From contig OY829662.1 of assembly GCA_963691815.1 (NCBI GenBank), forward strand, positions 19,498,276 through 19,562,275: DNA of 64,000 nt, written 5' to 3'. This DNA comes from Echiichthys vipera (lineage: Eukaryota; Chordata; Actinopteri; Perciformes; Trachinidae). The notes under the pieces were generated by a model. It ran no database searches. It saw only the letters and a program-made list of their open reading frames with translations, and had not been told where the DNA came from. Positions 11,300 to 25,682 of the stretch are shown piece by piece; the first letter of the stretch is position 1; each line of letters starts with the position of its first letter. The position numbers and the translations under genes were made by a program.

Positions 11300-14200
11300 T
11301 GATTTCTAAACCCTTTATTGATTGCAGCAGCAGCAGTATAATACCACTGCAGTATTCATACCCTTAGATATATGAATGCAATAATCCAAACTGCAAGAGC
11401 AACAATGTTGGGTGGCAAGTTATTCTCGATAAAGTAAAATGAGTTTTTAAAAGACCCAAATAAAGCTCAGACACAAACCACAGGGGAGAAGGGACCCAGT
11501 GTTGTCCTGATATGACCTGTTACATAGAATGGTAGAACAGCCACCAGCCACTGAGTAACTCAACACTTGTTTTGTGCTCCAGTTCAGTCTTTTTGTTCTA
11601 AAGCTGTCAATAGTTCAGTCCTAAATCATTTGTCCAATGCAGCTAATACTGACGCACAAAAACACACTCATCACTCATAGACACTCTTCACAACAGCTTG
11701 ATCATTACTTTTGGATTCTCACATCCCCCCTCTACCTATATTTATGTTTTATTGCGACATCCAGTTGTCAATTAATTAGATGCAGCTTGCTAAAACTAAT
11801 TATACCTTCGGTTTTCAGTTTCTTTTCAACTTGTGACAGTCCAATCTGATTAGACCGACTTTAATTTGTAATTTGGACCTGGTCCAACTCAGGTCCTAGG
11901 CAGGGGTTGCGTTAGACTTTTTCGACGGGGTCAGAAATATTGCATCATAATCTATAATTACCTACCATTTTAATATATATATATATATATATATTACTGA
12001 TAAAACATTTTATTAAATTTTTCATTCAATTGAATTTGTTGCTAATCAATATACAGAACAAGCTTATAAATTATGCATTTATGAGGGCATGGAGAGAAAA
12101 GGTAAATAAAGACACAGACCATGCGGTCACTCTTTATGTCAATGCCACACGTAAAAGATGGACTTTTTTTGTCCGCAGTGACAGCGGATGTCACTTAAAA
12201 ACTCTGCGGCCATTAAAATAATTAGGCCTTTTAAAGTAAAACTTTACTGCGCATGGTTTCACGTCCTCTGGTAAACTTTTTGTTGGCTTCCTAGAGGGTG
12301 GCGGGTATCATTTAGTCGCAGGTACTGCCGACGCTGCAGTGACACTGAGGTCTCACTTTAAAGGAACTTCGGACATTCAGTTGCTGTGACATACAGTATT
12401 GCAATGGTATGTAGTGGAAATTTATAATTATGACTTTGTGTAACTCAAAACACAGGACAAGTCATCCTTGTATCCTGATCTGTCACTGTAAACGTCATGC
12501 CAGCTCGGCTGTTTTTAAACACTTTTGTGCAGGCGTCTTGAAGACAGCCTCCCTTGCAAAAAATGATTTGGAAATAAACTCAAAGCCGATCTTATTGTGT
12601 TCTTCATTGATCCTTATTGACTCATCTCCCATCACGATATCAATGAGCTGATGAAAACCAGCTAGACAATGAGGTCAAGCACCACAACACCCGGCAATAG
12701 TTCATTAATATGCACCCACCACCAACTGGATGGGATGTAAATAACTTAGAGTTATGGTAGATCGATTCTAATCTGTCAACATGTTGGACGGATTCAGTTA
12801 ATGACAAAGAACACAACCATTGGTTACTGGGCACAAAGGGAACCATTTAGACCTCTACCGTGTGAGTAATGGGATTTTCTGGCCTTGAGTTAAATTCTTT
12901 TTCTCGTGAATTCCACCTCATCAGCGTTGGCCCGGTGGAGCCAGATGGTGGCAATGCAAAGCGTCAGCGTAAGTGTGATTGCTGCCTGAGAGGTTCAGTT
13001 CAAACCTCCTTCACCTAAACGTATGAGTAGACCTGGACTTGAACCTGAACCTGATCGGCTGCATCTCGGTCAGGTGTGTATGGTCACACCAGCTGCCCTC
13101 TGCTTGTAAAAGTCATTGTTTCAGCCTGGAGTGAAGCAGTAGGACACGCCTCTTGATCTCTTAACATTTTACTCTTGTTGTTGTAGAGAAGCCAATCGGG
13201 ATTATCGTTCACTGCTGCAGCTTTCAGCTTGACCTTCTTCCCTCTGTCCTAATGATACAACGAACTTATCTCACAGGTTAATCTGTTACACTGTAACAAC
13301 CGTAGCATTTTTCTACCTCCATTTCATTCATTTGTGTAAACAGAATCAATACTTTGCAATGTCTTACTTCTTTTCCTGCACAACATCCTAGGCAGGTCCA
13401 ATTTGACATTTTACCATTTCCTATATTACTGCTGCAAAGCTCAATTAAAATCAATAAGGTCATTATGGAGCTCATCTCAACATTAAAATGGATAACAAGC
13501 CGTATCCATGCAGAACATTAAGCATCAACATTTATACATGCCAGCGCATAATGTTCCTGTGGACAGGTGCAAAAATGAAATGGGTAATGCTGGGTTTGAA
13601 TACTAATCAGCCAGGAGTGCGTAAAATGTGGAGGTGTGGGAAGGAGTTGAAATTTGTACGGCCTTGATTAGGGGGAACTGTTATATCCTCTAAGAGGTGA
13701 TTAAAGAAGAAACAAAGGTAGAGTTTTAAAAGTAAACTTTCTTAAATCGGAGTTTCCACACTTCAGGCAGGGATTGGAAAAAAAACAATGGTTTGAGAAA
13801 ATAAGTCCAGCAGGAGGGGACGGATTCTGGCTGCAGCTGGAACAGTGGGGCACACAGGCTCTAATCTTTACTTTTAAAGAAATTCAGCACCACTCTTCCC
13901 CTAACCCCATGTTGTCCGGGTCCAGAAGAACTGAGACTAGCTCGCAAAACGTTAGACAAGCAAATCTTGTGGATGTGCTGCTCAACACGTGGGCTAATGA
14001 GGGTAGTGTAAATATTAAAAATTAGACATAAGCAAACACAAAGCAACGGATACATGGATATTAACTGTCATTTCAAGCCATTAACTGTATTAGGAACAAA
14101 AATTAGAATAATCAAGAGCGTTACCTTTAACTGTAAATCTACGCTTGTCACTTTATTTAGAGTTCCACTCAGTGCTTCATTGGATAACCAACTGGGAACA

Positions 14201-16670
14201 GATGCTTTGGCATATTTCTGTGTCATGTAATTATGTTGCTATGTTTTCTGTAAAATGATTCTAGTGTTCAAGAGAGACTACATTATGTCTTTGCAGCGTT
14301 GCGTGACCTGATACGGTTATATTTGTAGGATGGTGACATAAAGTGAGACGCTGCTGAGAGTGAGCGTGTAACATTTTAATGAAGCCAGTGAGCTCTGAGA
14401 GTTCAGTGACTTCTGGCTGATGTGAGTCAAACTGTGTCAATTACCTCATGTAGTTTTAAACACAGCGGATCTTTCAGAGTGATGGTTCATATCTGAGGTC
14501 GGATGAAGTTATTTAGCCAATTATAAATCCCCCTAGGTTTTAGCTTGTTCTTTGCTTATGATGTGCTTGTATACCATTATAGGGTTGGGTTGACTGGAGG
14601 AATATGTCGGGAATTTGCTGATTATGTGGCCGGTTGTTTTGGGGGTTTCTGCCTCTGAAGAAGAAGTGAGAGCCACTGCTCAGCAGTCAGGAACGGCCAA
14701 GAGAGGCAGCGGGGGAAATAGCGTGTCGCCAGCATTTTCATACCCAACTCTGTGAATTAATGATTTATTTTGACCAAACTGGAGTTGTTGATTGTTGGAA
14801 CAGTTAGGGGACACCCTGACCCTTTGGTGAGAAGTGAACAAGGCAATTAAGCTCTTATTCAATCAAGAAAGGGAGAAAATTAAAAATGTTTCCGAATGTT
14901 TTTTTGGTTTAATAATGAAAATAACCCCTTTCTCTAAAAAAAAGCTATAAGAGCTTATAGAACGTAGCAAACTCAATGCTCGAACACATCTCCAAGCTCC
15001 AGCAGCTCTTCCATGAACCACCCTATAATCTACAAAATTTACACAAGCAGGAGCTAAAACTCATGTACAAATGAGAGGTGAAGTAAGGCCCCACTGCACT
15101 GCACCTTACATGAATGAAGTTTATGGTAAAATAACTGTTGTGGACCCACATTTATCTCATCTTTAAGTAAAAACATTTCACAATACCACAGCAGAGGACA
15201 AAAGGCTTTTGAAATAAGGATGAGACATCTCTTAAAAGAAATGAACAAGTCGAAGGCAGACAGTTAGGGTCTGTAGTGAAGAAATGATTATAGGTATACA
15301 AATAAAGGCCATAGCGTGCATTTGAGATATACTCAGACTATATTATTATTATAATTATACCCTCCAAAACAACCCATTCTCTAAAAAAAATGATATCTCC
15401 CTAACATGATGCTCTACAAGCTGTCAGAAAGTGTACAATTTGTGTGAAGAAAAAATAAAAATCTATTTCTAATTAAAAGTTGCATTCATAGATAATGACA
15501 CGAATGGAATTCAGAATCAGCCACAATTCCCATTTTCTTTGATTGTACGTTAATTAAACTCAAGATATCCCCATAGGTCACAAGGGACCAGATAAAAACG
15601 CATTTTCTTATTAACTGGCAAAAAGGTCAATGAAGGCTGTCACACCTGCCCTGAAAATCGAGGTGTTGTAGCATCATGGAAACTGTGGTTAGCCGCCACA
15701 CTGCACACATGCTCACGTCAGAAGGGAAAACACAGTAGTCGTTAAAACTCCAGGCCTGTTTGATGCTTCACCTGAGTCCCCGATTTCCATAATCCCTGCC
15801 TGAAGAGTAAGGTCGATAAGCTTTTAGGCTGAGGTTGTGAGCTTGTGGCAGTCAGCAGTTTAGTCCCTGAGAAACGCCGGTCATGTTCTGTTGGCAAACA
15901 TAAAAGCACAGACAGGACTGATAATGGCTTAACAGGCCTGCTGGGGGACAGCCTTTGCAGGCACACTCATTTAAACAAGAGAGGGAGAAAAACAGCTAGG
16001 AAAATCTGAGCCAAAGCGTATAAAAACTCAAGATAACCCCGCCTGGTTTCACAGTGCTGATTCGTCAGTCTGGGAACATTTGGGCTTATCGGCCCTGCCG
16101 TTCACACTGCGTTTTGCCGACACAAACAATTCCCTTCAAAAGGAAGCGAGCTTGAAACTTTTAGGGAGATGAGATCTCAAGTCTCAAACAGACGAGTGAA
16201 GACAGAAGCAGGCCAGATTCTTAAGACAGTTTCTCCATCAAATAGACATCAGTGTCTCTGACTCTCTCTGGCTGTTCCTCTGCCTGATAACATGTGATGA
16301 GAGACAGGGGATTGCAGACTCTTTCATTTTGGTCTCACTATGACTTCAGATGCTATATTCCCCGCCCTCTGGTCTGTCCATGGGCAGAAGCCCCTGACCT
16401 CTGGTGTCAACATGAGGGTTGTTCTGCCCACTAGGGAGGAGGGTAATAAAGTAAACAAGAACAAAGACTCACACACTCGAACAGAACGGGAATGTCCAAT
16501 GAACGACAAGCAAACACATCATGGTTGGCAAGTATGCTCTGTCTGTTAGCTTAGTTAGCTTAACAAACCTAATGCACTGGATGTTTTGTTACACATAACC
16601 ATCTGAAAAGCCTTCATTGGAAACTGCCTGGAAAAGGGAATCAGTGATAAGATAAGACAAATCTCTTAGT
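11300..16670. other. 5.4-kb non-coding stretch without recognised repeats
   Basis: Apart from a short (AT)n run at about 11972-11992, I saw no mobile element, RNA gene or convincing coding exon here. Open frames are short and compositionally random. Confidence 0.5.
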
Positions 16671-16676
16671 TGTCTC

Positions 16677-16915
16677 ATCACATCTCATCTCATCTTCAAG
16701 CGCTTATCCGGGGGCAGCAGCTTTAGCAGGGGACCCCAAACTTCCCTTTCCCGGGCCACATTAACCAGCTCTGCCTGGGGGATCCCGAGGCGTTCCCAGG
16801 CCAGTGTGGAGATATAATCTCTCCACCTAGTCATGGGTCTTCCCTGAGGCCTCCTCCCAGCTGGACGTGCCTGGAACACCTCCCTAGGGAGGCGCCCAGG
16901 GTTCATCCTTACTAG
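16677..16915 (-). pseudogene. LINE ORF 3' end remnant (non-LTR retrotransposon)
   Basis: The minus strand encodes 73 residues with GRPMTRWRDYISTLAWERLG and a C-terminal LLKLLPP. By memory this is the C-terminal tail of a reverse-transcriptase polyprotein that recurs in fish genomes (RWRDYI..LAWERLG..., then LLRLLPP). The reverse transcriptase domain itself is missing, and the element ends in a GATGAGATGAGATG-type tail at the left. Sequence beyond 16915 is another repeat. The clade was not assigned. A diverged second copy lies at 58.2-58.4 kb. Confidence 0.7.
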
Positions 16916-17112
16916 TCAACTATTAAATGAATCACCACCTTTTGATTATAGAATCATTGGTTTGAGTAATTTTTTTTATAATAAAAGAAAGTTGATGTGG
17001 ATCTGATTTTCTGGTTTCCTATCTATGACATGAAACAGAATATCATTGGGTTGTGGACAAAACAAGATTGTTGAGGACGTCACCTTGGGCTCTGGAAAAC
17101 ATTGATCTGACA
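16912..17112 (+). mobile_element. fragment of an ATTA-rich teleost DNA element (copy 1 of 3)
   Basis: It carries TAGTCAACTATTAAATGAAT, GGTTTGAGTAATTTTTT, ATTTTCTGGTTTCCTA, TTGTGGACAAAACAAGA and GAGGACGTCACCTTGGGCTC. The same ordered blocks recur at 25.7 kb and, inverted, at 47.6 kb. In other fish the family has inverted ends around TAGGGCTGCAACTAACGA. No transposase is encoded. Confidence 0.65.
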
Positions 17113-18352
17113 GTGAGTGCCATCCTTTGCTCTTCTTTCACAAAATAAATGCTCCTCAAGTGCTATTGCTGCATCTACACTAACTGTTTTAGGAGTAACA
17201 ATGTTGTTTCGAAGGGCACACACACCTAAACCACACCCTCAGCTGCCAGCAGTTCCTCACAGGACCAGAGCGCAGATGAGATTATTGAACGGGTGGGGAC
17301 CAAGCTGTCAGCAACTCAATAAGTTATTTTTTGGGTAATTTGGGCTTGAACTAGCACTCAGGTAGTTACTTTCATAATAGTCTATGGGTCAGTGGTTTGC
17401 ACAAAAAAGCCATTGGAGAATTGTTATTTGAAATCATGGATACACAACAACATTGTGAACATTGTTAAACAAAGGCCTACCTGATCAACACTAGCCATAT
17501 ATGATGAAACTGCCATTTGTCCCGAATGCAACTCACCCACAAAAACGTCATGCCTTAAGCAAAATATGTTTTATTTAAGCATAAACTCAGAAGTGTAAGC
17601 AGCAACAACAACAACAACATATATTTATATAAATCAAAATGACCCTATGGTGCAGCCAAATAAATGTACTGTCATCAGGAATTGCCTGCAAGGAGGTAGG
17701 ATAATGTTAATGTTTTAAATCTTATAATTTCACAGAAGTTGCTTATTAAAATAACATTATACATTAAATATAAAAAAAAACATCAAAGCTATATACCTAG
17801 GGAATAAAAATACTTTTTTTTGCATTTAGCCTACTTCAGGTAAGTGCAAATTTCCATTTATTAATGTCAGACAAGCTTATCAGCATTACAATTGAATCAA
17901 AATCACCTGCTCTGTAGTAGACAATGGTAGCTACGAGTTTCTCTTTAGGACCCTGGGGAGTAAGAGCCATTATGACGTGTTCAATTTACACTGAAAGTCG
18001 GAACATGGGAGTTGAGTGCTCCCAGCGCTTCCCAGCCTTCCAAGCGTACAACAAAACATGTAACTACTATATACGTGAGTAGCAGAAAGCATTGATTATA
18101 TGTATGGCTTGTGAAAAGGAGGTAATGATTAATATCCTGACTTGGAGCTCGGAAATTCAGACATTGGTGCACAGTGGACTAATGCACAAATGGAACGCAC
18201 CATTAGTCGTAGCACACAAACGCCAGGCTCTCAATGTGCGCTGCAAGGTACATTAGTCTAACTGACAGAACATTAGCCCTCCCTTTTACCGGCGATGTTT
18301 TTTTTCGCCTTATGTAGGGAAAGTGGGTGGGTCACTATCTGAGGGGGTCATG

Positions 18353-18367
18353 CCCCCCCCCCCCCCC
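18353..18367 (+). repeat. (C)15 homopolymer
   Basis: Fifteen consecutive C residues, a likely site of sequencing or assembly slippage. Confidence 0.95.
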
Positions 18368-19083
18368 TGTCCCTAGTGCCATCTGCGCACACGCACAGGA
18401 CACTGATTGGCCTGGACAGCTAGATTCCTTGCATGATCAAGTCTCCTACCTATTACACTCAAAGCTGTTTTGTAAAACTGTATATATATGGTATGCACAT
18501 GTATACATTTTGCTATATTTTTGTTGTATACTGGCTAAAAGTAAGTGGAAACCCTTTTACTTCTTGGCCTAATCTGCCTTAATCAGACCCATTGTTAAAA
18601 GTCAAATAAAACCAAGCAGAATTTCTAACTATAAATTCACAACAACACAAGTTTGCAATGGAGAGCTCAGCGGCACTGTCACAGGCTGCCATCTTTTCGA
18701 TTTCCACACCTCTGCTGTAGATTTATCCCCTTTGTAACTGCAAAGCTACTGCAATGTGGAAACACCTGGGAGCAACAGCAGCTCAGCCGTGAAGCTCACA
18801 GAATGGGATTGCAAGGTCCTGAAGCATATAACGTGTAAAAATAATCTGTCCTTGCTTGCAAGACTCACAACCAAGTTCCAAACTGCCCTCGAGAAGCAAA
18901 CGCAAAAAAAACCTGCTTGCTGGGATCTTCGTGTCATGCATTTCCATGACCATGCAGCAGCAGACAAGCCACACCATGTGCAGTATCAACATGTACGATG
19001 CCCAGTGTCATCTCCAGTGTTTGGAGAATGCCTGTAATGTGGAGGATGAACAATGGTCTTGTGCTTTTTTAAATTATTCAAAG

Positions 19084-20104
19084 TAGGGATGTCCTGATCA
19101 ATTTGTTCTGGCCCCGATCCAATTCCTTAATATTGTGTTTCTGCTGATTTGGATTAATAACTATGGACTACAACATTTGGGATACCTTATTATTTAGCTA
19201 GTTGATCCAAATACTGAAGGTTTAACATTTTAAAGTTAATCAGCTTAAATTCTCGATATTATAGGTATCTATATAGGTAAATATATATAAAGAGAAGACG
19301 TATCACTCACACAACTTAGAGTTGATTAAAACAGTCCTGGTGGTTTTCAGATTGTGAGAGGGGCCTTTCCAGGGGGGATCCAAACTGTTTCAAGGGAGGC
19401 GCAGTGAATGAGAGTGAAAAATATTACTATTATTATTAGTTGTTAGTTATCAAGAGATCACAAAAAGCCCAAATGTGTGTGATTTGGAAAAAGAGAAAGG
19501 CTAGTTCAGAGATGCAGTAGTTTGGGGAATTGTATTGTTTTTCCACTTTCTCAGTGTCAGAAACAAATAAATGCCTTGGGCTAAACTACGCAGGTAAACA
19601 AGGGAGGTGATCTGTCTGAGGAAAGGCCCACAGCCACAGACCTTGAACCCCCCAGGTGTATACTGTACTGCTCTGTGATAATAAGAGAGGAGAGATAACA
19701 GCTTTGTCAATGTCCCCCATGTCAGAGCAGAGTCAGTCGACCGTGTGAACAAATCATTTTTCACATTCACACACTCTTATTTTCAATGACTTCTTTCTGC
19801 ACTACGGAGCAGAGAACAGCTTTTTATTAACCTTTATTTTTCTAGATACAATATTAAGAACAGTTTCTTATTTACAATACTGATCTTGTCCGGGAAATCT
19901 CAGCAGGAGTAAAGGGACAAAAACAGAGATACAAGTATACACACCCCCTAGAGACACAAGCTCTGCAACACTAGCAGGCTGAGGTAGACAAAGCACAGCA
20001 GAATATAATAAAGAAATAATCACATTTTGATCTGCTTTGTTTTAGCCTATGGCAATCCAATAAAATAGGCCCAAATACAGATCGTCAGGATCTGGACATC
20101 CCTA
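19084..20104. mobile_element. 1.0-kb non-autonomous DNA transposon with 14-bp inverted ends and TA flanks
   Basis: The left end GGGATGTCCTGATC (19086-19099) and the reverse complement of the right end GGGATGTCCAGATC (20089-20102) match at 13 of 14 positions. Each is flanked by TA, as expected for a Tc1/mariner-like TA target duplication. The interior has no recognisable transposase frame. Similar GGGATGTCC ends are widespread in fish. The superfamily is inferred from the TA flank only. Confidence 0.75.
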
Positions 20105-20149
20105 GTTTGGACTACAGGCCGTACCTTTTAAAGGAAATCTTTCTTTTCC

Positions 20150-20525
20150 ACAGCATGTAGAGTTTGCTTAAGACTTTGTGGCAATAGTTTGGGAGATGCC
20201 CTTTCCTGTTTTGTCATTGTGCCCCCCAGTGGCATCCTGGCCTATAAAGAAATGTTTTTCTCAGTTTGGTGTGGAAGAAATGTGTCGATAAATCTATATT
20301 TTTGAAAAACCTGACTGGCCTGCACAGAGCTCCGACCTCAACCCCATTCAACAGATTTGGGATGAACTAGAAGGCCAACTGTGAGGCAAGCCTCATCACT
20401 AAACAGTGGCTGACCTCACTAATGCTTTTGTGGCTGAATGGAAGAAGACCGCTGCCGCCTGTTTTAGAAATCTGGTAAAAACCCTTTTCAGAGTGGAGGT
20501 TGATAGAGCAGCAGGTGTCACACTT
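20150..20525 (+). pseudogene. Tc1-like transposase 3' remnant
   Basis: From 20313 the frame reads DWPAQSSDLNPIQQIWDELE and stops at 20382-20384. This is the C-terminal catalytic block of Tc1 transposases (normally DWPAQSPDLNPIE..WDEL). The third catalytic acid, the E of NPIE, is Q here, and a stop follows a few residues later, so it cannot be active. Sequence on both sides (from AACTTTGTGG-like at about 20150 to GTGGAGGTTGATAGAGCAGCA at about 20515) matches the rest of a common fish Tc1-derived repeat. The upstream half of the transposase gene is absent, and an AT-rich interruption lies just before the DW motif. Confidence 0.8.
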
Positions 20526-21029
20526 CAGATATGTTTTGAAGTGTGTAAAAACTATGATGCTACTATTTATATTTCTTTTTGCAATGTTTTCTCACATCAA
20601 AATTAAAATAACCTCGGAAGGGACTAGAAGCAAATCTACACTTTCCCCCTCAATGAGAAATTCTAGATCCGGCCTCGCCCCGCCCACTGCTGCTCGTGCT
20701 CACGCTAGGTTGAGACTCTTTGGTGGCGACGTTCTAGCTGCTCCCTCGAGGTTGACCGGTGAAAAAGCAGCACGGATCAGGATGGCTAAACATCAGAGAT
20801 TTTTAGCAATAAGCCTACACATTTGGGCCTGCTTCAGACAGGAGGCAGCGGGGCAGCGGCGCCTCTTGGGTAGATGGCTGTCTCACGGAGCCTTGCAGGC
20901 CGATGGCAGACTCAGGGACCTCCGCAGATCTATGGCTGGACAAGGAACTCAGGATGCCTACAACTATAGTTTTGTGCGGCGTCAGTCGGACTCAGACGCA
21001 TGTGAGGCATCTCTTGTGCATTAAAATGG

Positions 21030-24000
21030 GCAACTAGCAGATGTATCAGAATGGTAAGTCCAGTTAGCATTCGTCTATGTTCTCCGTTAGCTCCGTCAGT
21101 GGCTGAGAGCTGGATGGAAGTGTATTTTCTCTGTACTGACAGTCAGCTCTGAGCTGCAGGTTGCAGGTTTCTTTGCCAGTGTTAAAGTCATTCCCCCATC
21201 AATTAGTGTTTCACATTAGGCAGTGATTGGTTTACAGATTAGTGATGGACCAACTAAAGCATAACCGAGATTCAGGAGACGAATGTGAAAAACCTCTCCA
21301 GAGGCAAACTTTGCTTAGATAAGTGAGTATAGTCAAGGCTAAACATGTACAAAAAAGTGGAGGGGGGTTCAAGGAATGAGCTTTTCAACAATCACACATG
21401 GGTATAATGTGGAAATGTCCATATATTTAGCCATATTGTGAAACAGATCATTAAATCAAGACATTGACTTCAATCATACTGACTGTCATTTCTACGTTTG
21501 CTTTCATTCCTTATTGCTTTTGCTATCAGTCATTATGCTGTTTACCTCCCAGAGTTTTCCTTCAGAAACACAGCAGTAGCGCCTGCTGAGGGGGAGAAGA
21601 ATGAGTTGCAGCTGACACGAAAAAGAAAGAGATAAGGAGGTCGTCAGAGAAAATGGATGGTTGAAATTACACAGAGAGACAGGTCTATTAATATGGAGGG
21701 AGAGTTTTTTCTTTTTTACCGTGTACCGAGCCTTGTATATGCTCTATCTTTCTGACACAGGTGGTAAAACTGATACACAAACACACATACAAAATACATT
21801 GACCCTCCTGGAGATTGGCAGTTACCATGCCATGTGGTTACATGTCGGGGCATATGTAAGCACGTCATTGTATAAAGCCAGGAGGGCCTTTGATGCTTTC
21901 TGCTGCGGCGGTGCTCAATGTGACCTCGATCCACATGCTTCATTGTAACTGAGGGGAATTCTGGAGAGTTTATCCCCTTCATTATCCCCCTGTCTCCCCC
22001 TTTACATCCAGCCACTCACACATCACACATGTGTAAAAGTGTAAGCAGCATGACGTATGCATCATCAGCTGCACACACATGAAACATGCATTACCATCAC
22101 TAGGCCATGCACGGGGGTTTTAAGAAAGTAAAGATGCACCCGAGAGTCTTCAAAGTAAGCCCATGGCTCAGCATCTAGCCAGGAGATATTTTTTCTACCG
22201 TTCTGTTTTTTTCACATCAAAAGCTTTCAATTGGATGACAAGTAGTGTTGAGGCAGCTCCAACTTCCAAGGATCTTTCTCACTCATTCCGTCCTTTTCTC
22301 TTCTTTACTTTGTAATTTAGACTCCACTCTGAAACCGTGACAGCTGCAAAAAGGGACAAATGGATAACTGCTTCACATATTCATAGCTGCAGTGCTCATA
22401 GTGAGGTGGACTGAACTATAAATTATTTCATATTTCCTATATGCTACCACCTATCATCGACATGCACATCTTTCTTTCCCCGTCACTTGGTTTAATACAC
22501 AGAAAAGTCCCACACAAACAGACGCACACTCAGGGTGTCTACCTCACCCACTGCTAGATTGACTGATCTTTTTATTGGTCTTTTTTAGAAACATCTGCTT
22601 TGATGTGCTTGAATAATAAAAAGGCTAAACAGAACACATTGTACCGCAGGGCATGAATGAATAAATCCTTAGGAAAATGGAGGGGGACAATAAAGCTAGA
22701 GTGAGTGAAAGGGACGTTCAGGGGAGGGGGATGGGTGGGAGGGGACAAAAGGCGAGAGGGAAGCAGCTCAGAGAGTCAGTGAGGGAAGAGATGATAATGA
22801 TGAGCCCTGAGACTGGCGACTATTTTAAGACTCCCTAAAAGTGAAACGACAGCTTCCACAGACCGTAATAATATCAGTTTTACATGAGCACATGCAGAGT
22901 TCAATTCCTTGGTCTGCTGCACACTGGATGATGACTGCAACGCCGAGTTAGTTATTATAGATTTGTTGTTCTGTGTGGAAATAGCGATTGCTTTCCTTCT
23001 CATTAATATGCAGATTATTTTCTCCATTCATTATTGAGCCTATTAAATGTCAGAAATTGTTGAAAAACCACACTTTCCTAAAACCGAGGTGGCGTCTTCA
23101 ATTTGGTTGTTTTTCCCAAACAGTCCAAAAAGCAAATCTATTCACATCACATGAGACAAATGCAGTAACACTACTCGTAATCCTCATATTTTAGAAGCTG
23201 GAACCAGCTATTTTTGGGGTATTTTAGCATGGGTTAAAACTATGTTACTGCACTGATTATGAAAATAGCTGAAGATTAAATTCCAGGTCCATATAATGGA
23301 GTCTGATCAGTTTTCTGCTTCTTGAAGGCGAGTACATACATAGTGTTCATTAAGGTGCTTAGCATTTGCATGCCTAAAGGCGCCTTCACATGATAAGCTC
23401 TTTACGCTGGGCTCACGGTGAGGTTGGGCGCAGAGACCCATTAAATGGCTGAATCAACATAAGTATTAAAACAACCATTTCACAAACCTGGTGAAACAAG
23501 CAATATGTTTTCTTCCGAGAACGTGAAACGACTTCAATGTAACGTTAAATAGTACAATAAGTTCCTCCATCTTTCTAACCGGCTTGAAGTCGCTCTTTGG
23601 TTGTCTAGAAACGTAAACGTTACACTTGAAGCTTCTATCTCATTGGTTGCGCGTTTGAGAGGTCAGTGGAAACTAGGTCAACTGATTTGAACTTTGAGCG
23701 CAGCGGCAGAGAGGCAAATCTGAGCGGTGTGCGCCGCTACATTGGGCGCTACCGCCTCTTCCATAAAAAAATGAACCGTGGCTTAGCACGCAAATGCATT
23801 ACCCAGAGCCTACAAAATGGATTTTTAACATGTGAACCGGCAATTCTACCGATAAGTCCAGCATTGATGCTGGTTGACGGCCCGGCCAGTCCACTCAAAA
23901 TTGTTAGACAGAGCTATCGTCAGGGATCTTTTTAAGTGGAAGTCTTATTAAAACTGTAGCAGACTCGAAACCTTATGATGCATCCAACCTGACTAGATTA

Positions 24001-25680
24001 GTATGGAACGGTAGTCTAGTATGAATCTTTGACAGTCTCATAAAGGCATGCTCTGCACATCTAAAGTCTTGGCCTCGTTTCTCCAGTGGACGTCACACTT
24101 TATGTAATGTGTTCTGACAGGAGCATCAGACCCTCTAGATTCACACACTATACACTGCTGAGAGGCACACCAAGCTCCCAATTTATATATATATATAAGT
24201 ATATGTTCAAACACACAAATATTCCAACCACCAGCAGTAGACAGAGCTGACAATCAGAACACTGCAGCCCACAGGGAGGTACGAGCTGAGTGACAACAGA
24301 CTGAGAATGACAAACAGGCTATAAAACAGCATCATCATCAAAAAAAAAAAAAAAAACACACACAAAGAAGACGATTGAGAGGAGATCTCTTACAGATCCT
24401 TCACCGGCAAATTCAACAGAGGATGTTGAATTTAAAGCTGGGAGCTGAGACTGAGGATTTTGCTGCGATGCAAAATATTCAAGAGCTGAGGTTTGTTTGG
24501 TCCATGTTGGTTAAGCCAGAAATAAACACAATGTGACTTTCTGTAGTGTGCTTACTCACATATGTCTCTAAGCAGAGAAGAGCGCCAAAGACAGAGACAT
24601 GAAACAACTGTAATTCACAGTGAGAGAAGAGACAGCAGAATGGTGTGATTTGAGATTCTGGGCATGTCTGCTCTTTGGCCCAGTCCGTCTATTTCCTGTC
24701 ATTTTTAAGGAGTGCTTTGAGGAGGTAGTCTCTGTTACTTCAGCTACCAAGGTGGAGAGCAAACACACAGCTTAGAAAAGCACTCTTGATGTCTTGAGTA
24801 AACACTATGCTAATCACAATACAGCTCCTTCGGAGACACTAGAGGAGAGGATATGTGTCAGAAGGAATCCTCATAATCCTCATAATTGTATTTTTATATT
24901 ATATAACAGGATGACAACGGCTCTCACAGGAAATACACTAATATACTTTGTACATTTATATTTTACGATCAAAACGAGAGCATTTGGATGCAACTCACTT
25001 GTTGTTCGAGGAAATATCAACTGAAAAAAAAAAACGTTTTTGGGACATATTTGTATCAAGGCTTGAACTTTTGGGGGTGCATTTGCCAGCGCGCACACAT
25101 TTATATAAGGACTGTTTTTAGGAATGATTCTCACTGGATGTTATTTTTTGTCAATGTTTGTCATCCTGTTGATCGGAGGCTCCTCTTCCTCAGTAGCTCA
25201 AAGGCGAGTGTCTGGCTAGCATTAGCTTTCCTTTTTTCATTGCATACAGGCGTGGTGATGGAGAACGACTGGACTGTGAAACCTAATAGATAAAGGGGGT
25301 GCTGCCATCACAGAGGAGACTAAGCAACAGCTAACAATGTCATCCTTCTGGCTGGTTAACCACCATTACATCAATCAAATTACTAGTGCCGGAACTAAAA
25401 GAGGCATTAAAACATCCGCAAAACACTAATATACAGCAGGGGATGCTGTCACTGCAGAAACATAGATTCAATTTAGTAATTATTATACAATTATTTAACG
25501 ATTTAATCAAAATAGAACAAATAAATATATATATAGTTAATATTGATCCATTGCATTCAGCTTTGAGATATAGATACTCAAAGATATTATATTAGAGAGG
25601 AAAACAGGACATTTTGCAGCCTCCACTGTTGGACAAGTGAAAATAGATTTTTAATCAGTGCATGTGCAGGGAGCAAGAGC
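21030..25680. other. 4.6-kb non-coding stretch, few recognised repeats
   Basis: No gene seen. Short (AT)n at about 24183-24197 and poly-A at about 24340-24356. Sequence at 23380-23935 has features of an old inverted-end element (GGCGCCTTCACATGATAAGC near the left), but no matching right end was found. Confidence 0.45.
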
Positions 25681-25682
25681 TA

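Noticed and set aside
20500..21024. 174-residue plus-strand frame next to the Tc1 remnant
   Set aside because: Arginine/alanine-rich with no recognisable motif; starts inside transposon debris. Codon pattern cannot be tested here.
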